This document shows positions 1-11,536 of a stretch of 64,000 nucleotides of DNA, piece by piece. Source of the stretch: Pilatotrama ljubarskyi (taxonomy: Eukaryota > Basidiomycota > Agaricomycetes > Polyporales > Polyporaceae); contig MU277672.1 of the NCBI GenBank assembly GCA_022385805.1, forward strand, positions 416,012 through 480,011, written 5' to 3'. Both the position numbers and the translations under genes were made by a program. The stretch's first letter is position 1, and each line of letters begins with the position of its first letter. A model generated the notes under the pieces. That model saw nothing but the letters and a program-made list of their open reading frames with translations, was not told the origin of the DNA and searched no databases.

Positions 1-770
1 TGTGACCAGGCGTATGCGCCTCACCGCGGATGGCCGCAAGATCATATCGCTGCTGCTGCCCCCCATCGAGTCTGCGGCGTCCAACGGTCACGCTGCATGT
101 ACTCTTCGTCTTAGCGTCGAGGGAGCGTTCCACTAGTGCGCGCAACCTCGGCATGCATACCTGGCGCATGCGAGTCGAGTCCGACCGCAGAGCATCGCTG
201 ATGCGCGATCCGCAACACCCCGTGCTTCGTCCGAGCGGGCGTCGCTCCCGACAGGAACCCGGTCAAAGACTCGATCATGCAGTATGCAGTGCACGTTCAC
301 ATGCACGGATCCGGATCACTGATGTGCACGCACACTCAGCTCAGACGTTCCAGTACGGCAGTGTCTGCAGACCTAGTAGTAGGGTAGTAGGGCCTTCCTC
401 CATGACTCACAGGACGGCGCAACATCTCCTACAGATGCCCGCCGCATGATATCGAGCCGTCTCGCTCCAAGGGCCTGAACTGCGGACGCGAGCAAGTTCA
501 GGTTGCGTGCGCCTTCGATTGGCAAATCACAAGGCACGTCCACCCTCAAGCCACACAACCGTAAGTACGTCCCGTAAGTACACTTATGACCTCCAGGAAC
601 CGCACGCAATCTCAAGGCACGCTTACTTACGAGTCGCAGGCCCGGGCGTTTCTGGTGCCACAATATCGCTGGCATTCGGCGACATTCGATGTTCGAGCGC
701 TTCGGCTGCAGTCACCAGTGCCTATCGCGCGCCCCGGCGATAACATTCAATGGATGATTCAGGATCGCGA

Positions 771-791
771 GGACCGAGGACCGAGGACCGA
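771..791. repeat. 7-bp tandem repeat, three copies
   Basis: Three perfect copies of ggaccga in a row, directly visible. Typical slippage product; no function implied. Confidence 0.85.
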
Positions 792-1846
792 GCCCGGCCA
801 TAGTAGATCTAGTAAAACGTCAACGGGATACGACATGCGCATGAGTACGCGAGACGTGCATCAGCTGAGCGGCGGCGCATGGGCTCTCGGGCTTGCGAGA
901 CATATCATCATCCACGAATCATGTCATACGAACCCGAGCCCGAGGTCGCGCCGCACTCGTACACAGTATGTACTGTAATAAGTGCTGTAAGTCTGACCAG
1001 TGCCTGTGGCGGTATGATGAAGCTTTGAAGCTTTGAAGCGATATCGTGCCCGGTGCGTACATCTATACACAATGAAGCAGCAAGTGCCCGCGGCCGCAGA
1101 TGGATCTGGCCTGAGGCCTGAGGCTGGGCACCATGCACGCTCTCACAGGGGGAGCTCCGACAGGTAGCGAGAGTCAGCCGCGACGCATATTGTACCGTAT
1201 CTTTCGTTGCAAGTCTTGCACGCAGAGCACACACCGGTACCATACAGCTCCAGCCGTGCTTCCCGCTTCTCGCAGCAACGAAGTCACTCGTACTGTATAC
1301 CTGTCGCGAGTTCCGAGTCCCCCTTGCGACAGCTCCCGGCCCGAGTCGTCGGAAATCCTGTACGCACCCACGCCAACCACGTACCTCTCAGCTGAGCTCG
1401 AGACTCGGAGTCGCCACCGCGCGAGCGCAGTGCTGACATGGGCCAGGATCCAGGAAGCCCATGGGACATCCTCGGGCACGCACGCACAGTGACACTTGCC
1501 ATAGCCGGCCCATCACCCTCCCACGGCGTGCCGCCCGAAGAGCTCGCGAAGCCCGAAGGAGGAGCGCGATCCTACTACGATGGAGCCCCCACTATAAGTA
1601 TGGGGGATCCGGGAGGGGCGTACGTACGTGCTCCATGATCAATGGCTGTAGGAGAGCTAGAGGACTAGCTATAGGTGGTCGATACCTCGTGGGTGGTAGC
1701 CTGTAGGGCGGTCGGGTGCGGCCTCAGTGCGTCCAAGTACTCCATGGTGGCGATAGATGTGGATATCGATGCAGGATGCACGCAATTGGTATGGACGCTG
1801 TATTCGAGCATGCATGATGGATCGGACGAGGATAGACGGACGCGAG

Positions 1847-1864
1847 GAGCTTGAGCTTGAGCTT
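1847..1864. repeat. 6-bp tandem repeat, three copies
   Basis: Three perfect copies of gagctt, directly visible, in the same gene-poor block. Confidence 0.85.
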
Positions 1865-1905
1865 ACCTGCGTGCTCACACCGTATGTGCATATGCCTGTT
1901 TTCTT

Positions 1906-1925
1906 GCCTTGCCTTGCCTTGCCTT
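1906..1925. repeat. 5-bp tandem repeat, four copies
   Basis: Four perfect copies of gcctt, directly visible. A further partial copy precedes it. Confidence 0.85.
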
Positions 1926-3485
1926 GATCATTCAGCGAAGATATCAAGCCATGTGCATGTCATAGGCAATTTTGCACCATATGTATGACACGTTCACGAT
2001 TCGCATGGCTCCGTCAAACGACCAGACGGATATGCAAAGGCATATGGAGCCATCTATCCATCCGGCCTCACGCAACATACGGAGACAGTTCATTACCATT
2101 ACCACTGCCAAGCACCCCCCGGCGACGACGGCAGCGCTAGCGGCAGCAAATATGACACGGCGCTATTAGAAGGCGCTGCGGTGATACCGCCGCCATACAG
2201 TCACCCAGAGTTCACGTTCAAAGTTCATACGCATAGACATCATGCGCGGAACTGAATGCGCGATATGCGGCGCCGGCGCACGGGAGCGGAGGCTAAGCGA
2301 CAGACAGGCGATGGACGATGGGCGATATATCGAACGAATAGGATGAGACCAGCGTGACCGGCAGCGGTATATCCATGTCGTAGGGAGCACACACCATGAC
2401 CCTGGTCGCCACGCCACGCCGCGCTCGGGAGGTCCAGTGCCCTCACGGCATGTGAGTTCGAGATGGCTGCTGAATCGGGATGGAGATGCGTTGCGACGAG
2501 CGTGCGTGAATTGCTGCGTGAGAGGGAACGAAAGAGATCGTATATTGCTGCCGCGCCAGTGGACGGCGAGCCATTGACCACGCACACGTCCATTCCTGTC
2601 GGCTCTTCTCAGGATCGCGCCAGCCGCCCAGCCGCAGATCGTCCGCGCCACGCCATGCCGCGCCGCGTATGGCCTTCTCGCTGCCTCGAGCATCGCGCTG
2701 CAGCGCCAGAAGGTGGTTGAGACTGTGGAAGGCTGATCGTGCGTAGAGCGCCGCGCATGTGGTCTCCGGTTCATCCCTGAGGCATTAGGACTGTTTCACG
2801 GATACTCGGGTGGGTATGAGGATGGCGGTGCGTCAGGATGTATGCGCCGTCCTATGCTGCGGTACTGATACAGCATGCACAACCATCTCGCATCCCGCGT
2901 CCTCATGGGTATATCGGCCAACCCAGCAAGACGCAAGTCGTCCCATGTCGCGGCGCGGCGATGCCGGCGGTGCCTCGAGCCTCCATTTCTTCCGCCTCGA
3001 GCCATGGTCAATCTTCACCTGGCCTGGCGCCGGCGTCCACCGATCCCGATCCGGATGTCGGGCTACGCAGAGCGCCTTCGGAGACCGAAGCGGCTACTAG
3101 TAGTATAGCTGTGACTATGGCGTCAAGCAGAGTCAGCGCGAGAAGCCTCGAGAAGCCGCCGCGTGCATCGAACCACTCACACATACATATTTGCGTTCGG
3201 GGCGTTCCACGTCCCGTGCGCAGTACATCCCGAACGACTGCGGTACGGGCCACGTATGACGAACGCGAGAGGGGGCAAACTGCGAGAACTGCGGGCGTGA
3301 ACGCGATGCGAATGCAGTAGTGCTGTGGTAATGTACAATGCGGGATATGTCCGAACATGGCGTGCGTGCGACGTGACAGAGAGGGGCGGATATGCTGGAT
3401 GATGACGATGCTGCTGAGCACAGCTGGTCACGAGCTGTTCCCGAGGACTAAGCCCGAGCCCGTATCCGAACGTGAACCCGAATCC

Positions 3486-4226
3486 CTACCGCGCGCGATT
3501 ACGCCGCGAGAACCCCGCAGCACCCGTTTGGCGCGGCGCAGAGGCCGCCGCGTTCGCCCAGGTGTGCCCCGCCTCCTGGCTGCCAGGCATTGAAGCAAAG
3601 CGGCGTTTCGCCGGGACCTCCTGCCCTTGCTCGTCCTCACGATCGTCCTCGTCCCTGGCGCGCTTGCGCTTGTGCGGGCGGTGGGTGTACGGCGGATGGG
3701 AGAGGTCCTCGTCTTCGTCGGGGAGGTCGTACATGAGGAAGGTGGGGGAATGGTAGGGAAGGGGCACGGGCGCGACGAGGGGCGCGTTGCAGACGACCTC
3801 TGCGACGGAGGGCGCTGGGGAGAGGTCGCTGTCACGCGAGACGGCGGAGGAGGTGTCTGAACGCGCGACCGGGTCTATGCGCAAGTTAGCGCACGGTATG
3901 ACATCAGGCATTGGGAGCGACTTACATGGTGCGTCTGCACCGTAGTCCTTTGGCGGGTAGTTGTGGAAGGGGAGCAGGAAGTCTGGGGGGCCCGACTGCC
4001 AGAAGGAGGGCGCTGCGTTTGTCCAGCTGGAGGGTGCGAGCGGACCTGCGAAGAGGGTGGACTGGAGGGGTGCCTGGGACCGCCAGTCGATGTGGTGGTG
4101 GTATTGGCCTGAGCTTGAGCTCGCGCTTGGCGCGTAGACGGTGGAGGGGGGCGGGGGGAGGACGGGGCCGCTGTGCCTGGGTGTGCTGGACGCTGGGAGG
4201 TGGTGGAGGAGGTAGGAGTGGTTCAT
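3486..4226 (-). CDS. Hypothetical low-complexity protein with a bipartite basic motif
   Basis: I do not recognise a family. The likely start is the Met of MNHSYLLHHL at 4226; upstream in-frame Mets are in a Pro/Ser-rich leader and TATA-like runs lie about 80 nt (4306-4311) and 50 nt upstream. The protein is about 229 residues after removing a 51-nt intron at 3875-3925 (GTAAGT donor, GCTAAC branch site, ATAG acceptor). That intron is a multiple of three with no stop, so the frame stays open across it. The N-terminal half is rich in Ser, Pro and His. The C-terminal third holds an acidic patch followed by HKRKRARDEDD and PAKRR, which resembles a bipartite nuclear signal. A nuclear role is inference only. 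It is transcribed divergently from the mL49 gene. Confidence 0.55.
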   Translation of the reverse strand: MNHSYLLHHLPASSTPRHSGPVLPPPPSTVYAPSASSSSGQYHHHIDWRSQAPLQSTLFAGPLAPSSWTNAAPSFWQSGPPDFLLPFHNYPPKDYGADAPCKSLPMPDVIPCANLRIDPVARSDTSSAVSRDSDLSPAPSVAEVVCNAPLVAPVPLPYHSPTFLMYDLPDEDEDLSHPPYTHRPHKRKRARDEDDREDEQGQEVPAKRRFASMPGSQEAGHTWANAAASAPRQTGAAGFSRRNRAR

Positions 4227-5054
4227 GGCGGAGAGGTGGTGGTGGGAGGGGAAGAGGGAGGGCTGGGTGGGGGGGCGGGGATATAAGGGGCCATCGGGAG
4301 AGAGGTATATATTGAAGTAGGAGATTGGCAGGAAGAGGCGAGAGGGGAGGAGGGATCGGGGAGGAGATCTGGCGAGTACGTGAAAGTGATTCTGTGCGCG
4401 CGAGCTGTCGCCGCCTGTCACTCGGATGGTGATTCTTGTTCACAGCCCAGAAACAGATCGAAAGCACTCTGCCCCACAAGCCACGCCCCTAGCCTCAGCC
4501 ACCCCCGGCATCCCTCCATTCCGCCCGTATCTCCACCAGCACTCTCGTCCATTCACAAGAAGCGCGTCAGATGGGACCATGTCTGCGCGCTGCCGTGTGC
4601 GAATGGCAGGCGAGTGTCGGAGGACAAGGCACGGCGCGGCGCGGGCGCGTAAATGGCGGCGGGTACTAGCACGCGCGGCGCCCAGTGTTTTTCCGTGCAG
4701 TGCTGGTTGCGGTTGCGGATGTGTGCTCCTCCTTTCCGTCTCGTCTGATCCTCCGCTGACGACTGTCGTGACTCTCTCTTCGCGCCCTCGTCGCCACTCC
4801 CTGCGCCGTCTTCTGCCCCATCTCCACGCCTAGCGTGTCCTCGCAGTGCCCTCCTCGTCATCTGTCCGCCCTCTCCTCTCTTCTAGGGGCATCTCCCGGC
4901 CGGTACGTCTCCCCATCGTCCTCTTTCCAGTCCTACTCTCGACTTCTTGCGTGTTCCCTGACGCCGTCCGCTGATCTCGATCGTGCGCCTCCTCGCAATA
5001 TGCAATTTTGCCCGCCCTGTCTCGCCCGCCCCTCCCCCATCCCAGCTCCGTCAA
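4227..5054. other. Shared upstream region of two divergent genes
   Basis: Lies between the start codons of the minus-strand hypothetical gene and the plus-strand mL49 gene. Pyrimidine-rich on the plus strand near the mL49 start, as is common for fungal promoters and 5' leaders. No separate gene is supportable. Confidence 0.5.
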
Positions 5055-5685
5055 ATGCTCAGGTCACTCCTCGCCCGCCTCCCCGCCACCGCCCCTCAGG
5101 CGCGCCTCTACTCCCAGCTCACCGCTCCTGCTCCGTCCGCGGCCGCCCCTCTCACATCATCCGAAGCCCTCCCCTACCGCGTCCGCCGCAACTCCCGCGG
5201 CTCCGTCCCCGTCTACACCGACATCCGCAACGGCGGCACGCGCTACCTCGTCCTCGTCCGCAACGTCGAGGGCAACGTACAGGTGCGCACGCGATCCGTC
5301 CCGCTTGTCCCCTGTCTCGTTCAAGCGTGCTGACCTGACATGTTCCCGTCCCGTTCTGTCTCGTCCGTCCGCCGCCACCTGATCGTCCGCCACCCCTCCG
5401 CTCGCCCGCCCATCCCTTTCCAACCTAATTCGACTTTGCATGCGCTTATGAAACTTTTTCGCTCACGATGACGACTCTCCTCCATCATCCCACCTCACCT
5501 CACCTCGACCGAACCGAACGCACACCCAGGCGCTCGCGCAAGACCTGAAGAAGACGCTCTTCCCGGCCGGCTCGAGCGAGGCGGAGCGCATGCGCGTCGA
5601 GACCACCAACCAGAGACACGTCGTCCTCTCCGGCGGGCGCTGGAAGAACGAGGTCGTCGAGTGGCTCGTCAAACGGGGGTTCTGA
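5055..5685 (+). CDS. IMG2: Mitochondrial large ribosomal subunit protein mL49 (Img2 family)
   Basis: Component of the mitochondrial large ribosomal subunit, imported from the cytosol. Two exons, 5055-5282 and 5530-5685, give 127 residues, near the family's usual small size. The first 30 residues (MLRSLLARLP onward) are rich in Arg, Ala and Ser with no acid, as in a mitochondrial presequence, which supports this Met over an upstream in-frame one. The family core follows: YRVRRNSRGSVPVYTD, NGGTRYLVLVRNVEGN, then across the splice ALAQDLKKTL, and the C-terminal RHVVLSGGRW and VVEWLVKRGF, matching the Img2/MRPL49 pattern ending in WL..GF. The 247-nt phase-0 intron (GTGCGC donor, CCCAG acceptor) is several times longer than most introns here. 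The family assignment is firm; the exact intron rests on frame and motif continuity. Confidence 0.92.
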
Positions 5686-8073
5686 TCGGCCACCGACCGG
5701 TTGACCGGCGGATGACCCGTCCGCGCGCCCGTATGCGAGTCCTCGAGGCCTACGGCGTCCTTGGCTCTGGCTGTCCGCGTCCGCGCCCGCGCCGTACTCG
5801 TATTCTCTTCTTATAGGCTACATTGGCTAATATGGCACTACTATATCACTTCGCGGCCCGCCCGTGCACACTGCAGGCCTTGCTTTCACGTTTGACGCCC
5901 GCCATCTTGGAACTAATACCGCATGTCGGCGCGCTCTGTGATCGTCCTCGTCCATCCACCCACCATGCGTGTAGAACTCATTGGAAACTTTGGAGCGTCC
6001 AGGCGCAGTCCCCTAAGCCTCATCCTACCGTATCTACCGGCCCAGCGCTCCCGCGCTATGCCACCCGAAGGGACGCCACTTCAGGTCGCGAGTATTCGCA
6101 ATCTACCCGCGGCCCGTCGTGTCCGATTGCAAGGCCCTGAAGACTGCTATCTATGTACGGTGCTGTACATACGCTCCTTCTCTTGGTCCTGCTGCCAGCC
6201 GAGCCGTTGGAGATTTTCGCGTCACCCGTGCGGGTTAACTACAGTATCTGCGCCCCGAAGGCGGCGAGAATGTTAACGGGGACGAACGCGCCCGGGACGC
6301 TCGGGCGGATATGTGTGTCTTGCAGTCGATACGGTGTGACTGACGTCGCTCACTACCACCGCCGCGGCCGGGCAAGGATTCATACAGACTCAGTACGTTG
6401 TGACATGCAGGCACAGGCCTGGGAACTGTTCGATAGAATCAACCCACCGTCCACGGACTGCGACTACGTCCAGCCTCCAGCATACATGATCAGTTCACTT
6501 ATCAAGAGGCCCGGCTCGCGTTGCGTCCGAGGCAGCGCGGGGCCATTGCCAACGTCTCGTGAGTCGTGCGTACAAGCTGCTGTACATCCGCCGCAGGCAG
6601 GTACACGCATATGCGTCTCGAGGGAGGTCAATCGGGACGCCGGGGCGCTCGCAAGCAAGGCCGCGTCGAATGGCAGAGGACCCGGACGTAGTTCGCCGGC
6701 CGGTCCTCGTAAGTACTACGTAGCGGGGGGACTCAGTATTCAGTACTCAGTACTCAGCCTCGACTGCGACGCGCCAGCACTGGATCCACCTCAGCGGTCG
6801 GCGAACGTACTGTACCGATCCACCTTGCAAGTCGATGCGGACGATGACCGCTACCGTCGACGTCCAAACACGATTTCGATTGCAACTTCTGTCAACTGTG
6901 CGCCAGCGAGGCCCACTGGGCTGGAGCTCGAGGATGTCAGCTCAGCATGGGCGCCGGCGCAGCGCTGAGGGTGTGTGCTTCGTTCGTCAATTGCCCATGA
7001 ATCTCGTGGCGTGGATCCCATACATACATGATCCAGCTGTACACAAGAACTCTCAGCCTGTCCACATCGGACGTCCACGTCGGTGTACATATGCTAAGGC
7101 TTGACAATACTGACGCGAGCACGTCGGCGGGGCTGGCAACTACGTATAGTATCCCCTTATAGGCAGACGTCGCGAAGCGCGAGCACAACGGATAGGCAGA
7201 TACCGCTATATACAACCATCTAATGTGCCATACCAGCATATGTCCCATGTCTCATGCGATCTCCGAGTCAATGCGAACCCAGATTTTCTCCGCACGCGCA
7301 CTCACGGTCATGGAAACACTCGCCGGTCATAAGTAGTTGCGCTCTGATAGCAGTCTGATAGCGTTCACACCTGTTCACACAGACGGCGAACAGATACGCA
7401 TACAAATCAGACAGCGACTCGGATCCGACATGCTTCAGGCCTCAGGCCTCAGGGTCGAGCGAGCACTGAGTGCACACGCGCACGCGGTGAGCGTTCCAGC
7501 ACATACTGCGCCCTGGGCCTGATCGCGTGCCACCATCGGGGTAACTGATCGCGCAGAACAAGCACTGACCAGTGACCAAGGACAAAGTGAAGCCCGCTTG
7601 GGAGATAACCCAAGCCTGCCCAGCTGGGCGCGGGATCTTCGCAGAACGAGAATCGGAGCGTTCACGGACCATCTGTCACGCGGGGCTCTGACTCGGATGC
7701 TCTGGGAGTCTGGGCAGGCTTCACAGCGGGGGCGACGGAGACACGTCCCCCTCGACTTGCGTCCAAGGCAGACAGCCAAAGCACGCCGACGCCGGAGGAC
7801 GTGATCACTTTCACGGCCATGAATGAGCCGCCGCCATGTGAACGAGTCTCGCAGGCTTGAGAACGGCGCACGCCGGTGCGAACGTGAGAGACGGGTGACG
7901 GGCCCGCGCAGCTTATTTAGCACTGGTCCTTCCCCATTGGACGCCTGCTTCAAATGATTCTGACGAAGGTGTGTGCCCATTGAGTCTGGGGCACCGGCAG
8001 GACAGAGGGGCGCGCGACATGAGAAGCCGGAGACGACATTTAGGACGGTATCGTCCTGTCGTAGGGACCATGC
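5686..8073. other. Gene-poor stretch with slipped repeats
   Basis: A 271-codon plus-strand frame (6153-6968) and several minus frames are open, but none shows family motifs or consistent splice structure. Imperfect short duplications are visible, such as repeated actcagt near 6731-6756 and repeated caggcct near 7433-7452. Nothing else is supportable. Confidence 0.55.
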
Positions 8074-10324
8074 TCAGTACACGATAATCTTGTCCAGGTC
8101 CGCAGCGTAATCTGTGGAGGAAGCATGCCCGTCGTCAGCTCTCGTGAGAGCCATTTGTCGCGAAGACGAGTAGGAGGATGAGAAAAGGACGAAGGGGAGA
8201 TACGCACTGCTTTGCCCGGCGCTGAAGGTGATGGTGTTCGATCCGGATCGGAGGTTGAGCTGAACAGGGATGCTGAGCACCACGCCTCCGCCGCCGGTGT
8301 TGGGCTGGTCGAGTACGATGCTCGAGCCGCCGTTCACGCTGAGATACGGCAGATGGTATAGTGAGTTGATGGGTGTGTGCGATACGTGATCTGCGTACCT
8401 GATGGTCGTGTTCCTCCAGGACGAGTCGCCGTTCGCGATGTAGAGCGCGACCCACTGCGCGGTGCCACGACCTTGCACAGTGATCGTCACGGTACCACCG
8501 TTGCCTACGGAGAGAATTGAGCAGTTTGAACGCAAGTAGAGATGGACCGTCGCAAAGTGAGGCGCACCGAGGTAGCCGACTGCCTTCCCGCCAGAGAAGG
8601 CCGAGTTACTCAACAGCCTGGATGATCCGCCAAGTTGGCCGTTCTCTGCCTCGTAGCTCGTACCCGAAGCAACCGAGTAGGTACCTAGTCAAGTCCCAGG
8701 AGTCAGAACGGCCTGAGCATGACTGTCCCGATGGCGCAGTCGACAGCACACGTCTGCCCGAAGCAGCTCTACTCACCGGCACCGATGTTGACGCTCCATA
8801 CATCAGCATGGACGATCTGGGGCGACCCGCTCGAGAAGTCGAGCGGATACCAGATGTACTGGCTGCTCCCCAGGAGGTTCGAGCGCCAGCGGTCGCCCAT
8901 GTAGATCGCGTTCGACCCGAGCGGGAGGTCGTACGCGTTCTGCGAGTAGTACGTCCGCACGTTCTCGGGAGCGATGTCGGCCTGAGAGGACCATGGGCCA
9001 GCAAGTGACTGTGATGCAACAGTCAGATGAGAGCCTGATTCCAGCGGTCTTTTCGATGGAATTGAACGTACGGTTGCGTGGAAGGCCTTATTGGGGTTGG
9101 GATCCCAGCCGCTGGTGTGGGACGCGATAAGCCAGTAAACCTGTTCATCTTGTCAGTACATAATGGCAGTCGAGGCCGCCGCGAAGTGATACGCACGCCA
9201 TTCCGCTTAACGATGCCAGGTGCCTCCAGCGTCGCGCCTGCGGCCAACATTCTGTAAACAGGTAGCTCACGGCGCCGCTGCGATCTGATACCCACCGTTA
9301 AGCTGACTTGTGACTGACGTGACGTTGTAGTAGTTGGCGTCCAACCGCGAGATCTTGGAATTCTGGTTGTTGTCGGAAGCGTACAGGAGGTATGCAGTGC
9401 CTGTGATACGGCCCGCAGTACGGCTTCAGTGACCAATGGAGCCCGTCAAATTCTGAGTAAGGACGTACCGTCATCTGTCGGTCAGTTGCATGACGCGATC
9501 AGACGAACGTGCTACTGTGCAGGGAGAAAGACTAGAGCTACCGTCCTGGAATAGTCCCTCGTCGCGCGAGTCTGCGCCGAGAGGCTTCCAACTGCCCTTG
9601 TAGGTGAACGGGCCGCATGGGCTACTAGCCGTCGCTACGCCGACCATGGCCGCGCCGTAACTGCAGGATCTCAATACCCCAGACCAGGATGAAGCTTCCG
9701 TTTCGGACTTACTTCGATGAATCCGAATGGAACCACATGACGTATTCATTGTTCTACTCCGCCGCCAACCATGAGGTTCGCCGACATCTCTGGGAGGAGT
9801 TTCACAGGATGAAACGCACCTTGCTGTTGAAGATCACTGCAGATGATGGAGGGCACCTCTGAGCGGGTCGACGAAACGCAGTGTGGCGTGTTCCGCTTAC
9901 CCTTTGGCCTCTCCACGATGTTGTTGGTAGATATCATAGTTCCGGCAACGGGACTGAGGGCGTCATTGTGACGAGCCCAGTTCACCAAGTCGGTCGACTG
10001 AGAGACGGCATGATTAACGACAGCCGAGTGATGCTCTGCAGAAGTAGACATGCCGAGTAGCATGACACTGCTTTGAAGAGGGCGCTGTTGTGCGACTTGT
10101 CCTCTCCGAACCAGTAGAATGTACTCCCGACCTGTATGAGCACTTGTCAGTCGACTGCAGAGATGCGCCCAAGTTGCGAAACTCACCTTCAAGATACCGG
10201 CGCCATGAGCTTGGATGGGGTTGCCGCTGGTGTCTTTCCAGGGAGCTCCGGGAACAATTACTGATTGGCCATGAACCAGCAGCAACCCTGCGAGGGCAGA
10301 GAACGCCAGCAAGAGCGAAAACAT
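8074..10324 (-). CDS. Exo-beta-1,3-galactanase, GH43 (subfamily 24 type) with C-terminal CBM35-like module
   Basis: Secreted enzyme expected to release galactose from the beta-1,3-galactan backbone of plant arabinogalactans. The start Met at 10324 opens a signal peptide (MFSLLLAFSALAGLLLVHG). The mature chain carries hallmarks of the P. chrysosporium GH43 galactanase: IQAHGAGILKVG, YWFGEDKSHN, TNNIVERPKVIF, FHSDSSNYGAAM, GADSRDE, YLLYASDNNQ, LEAPGIVKRNG, YSQNAYDLPLGSNAIYMGDR, then a CBM35-type module from SYEAENGQLGG to YAADLDKIIVY. Acidic residues of the ERPK and LEAPG motifs are present. About 440 residues in 15 exons. Two structural oddities: a GC-AG intron at 9998-10053, required to keep AVSCYS joined to STDLVNW, and a 6-nt exon at 9469-9474 that completes FQDDDGTAY. 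Every join preserves family sequence, so the gene looks intact. Confidence 0.93.
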
Positions 10325-11536
10325 CGTGACAGAGGTTAACCAGTGGTTGCTCCGAGCTGCGGCTGTATATGTAGAGATTTTTCGAGGGATACGCGGGCCG
10401 TCCTCGTCATCGGATGCTCTTCGGCGATGGGGCATAGAAGTCAGGCTTCGTCATCGCGACCTGAATGGTGGCGAAGCCTGCCTCTTACGGACCGCGCAAG
10501 GGCACGTTCTGGATGCATAGTGCAGTCGGATGGATACCGGCGACTTCCGCGGACAGGAGATCGCCTGAAGTATGACCAAAGTCACTCAATGGGATGAACA
10601 GTGAGGCCAATTGCGCAGGACAACGGTAGGTCATCATGCATATTCTGAGACGGAGGATGGATTCTTACGGGCCGCCTGGCCACAGTGCGCATGGCTGGAA
10701 GCGGAAGAAGGGCGTCGGGATCGTCACGTTCAGCAGGCACAAGCCTTGTCGGGTCCGGAGAAGACCCAGGTGAGCAGGAAGATACAAAGCCAGGCTTAGC
10801 AGCACATGTACGCATCTCGGGCGACTCAGTCCGGAAATGAGCCTGTTACTATTGGGGTGGGCCATGTGAGCAGTAGATGAAGCACGACGCTCGGATGCGT
10901 GGGGAAACGCGACTTACTGTTCTAACCTGAGATGCAGTTCGCGAAGACTGCACATAGCGGGCAAGAGGAGAACCTCCGTCGCATGACCTCTGTTGGCCGC
11001 GAGGAAGGCCTCCGGGAAATTGCGGCGAATGTCTCGGACACTCCAGTGTGGTGGACCCACCGCAGGGAGGGCATCGCACCCTCGATGCCCCGCGCTCCTC
11101 GACCGGACGCAGCGCTCCCCCTTTTCCTTAACCATAAACAGCTTACGGGCACGCCTGACTGCACGCGTAGATGGTCTATCTTCGTCTTGAAACCAAGAGC
11201 TATTAGCGCTGCGCGATTGCAAGAAAGTAGCTCGCTGTCGGGCCGCGCAGGGATGCATCCGCCGCACATCGATGAGCGAGTCAGATCAAGTCACCACAAG
11301 AAAGCGAGAAGCTAAGCAGATCGTAAGACGGAATCAACGGAAGGCCTTAAGTTGGGCGCATGGGATAAATCGCCGCTGCAGCCGTGGCGGATTCCCCTGA
11401 CTTTGAGCCGAGCGTGGTGGGAGTCACCCCGCAAGAGCCTACGCATTGCTTTGCTCAGCCACAACGTCGTCGGCCTCAGCCCTCGTGTGACTGCGCCCGC
11501 CAATTTCTCTCCTCGCTCCTGCCACCCTCTACAACG
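10325..11536. other. Intergenic region between galactanase and PDX1 genes
   Basis: Divergent promoters sit at the two ends. Frames of about 115-125 codons open on both strands near 10914-11315 but neither shows a known motif or a preferred strand. No supportable gene. Confidence 0.45.

Larger units (their letters stand above)
1..3485. other. Gene-poor stretch, no supportable gene
   Basis: Open frames exist on both strands (the longest is about 200 codons, minus, 2166-2774) but they are Arg/Ser/Pro-rich, lack recognisable motifs, and compete equally with frames on the opposite strand, as expected by chance in GC-rich DNA. The stretch carries several short slipped tandem repeats, listed separately. 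No transposon ends, tRNA boxes or telomere-like repeats were seen. Confidence 0.6.

Noticed and set aside
2166..2774. 202-codon minus-strand open frame
   Set aside because: Arg/Ser-rich throughout, no domain, no upstream or downstream exons; overlaps other open frames on both strands.
6153..6968. 271-codon plus-strand open frame
   Set aside because: No family motif, mixed Arg/Ser/Ala composition, no coherent splice context, and similar open frames on the other strand; best explained by GC-rich chance.
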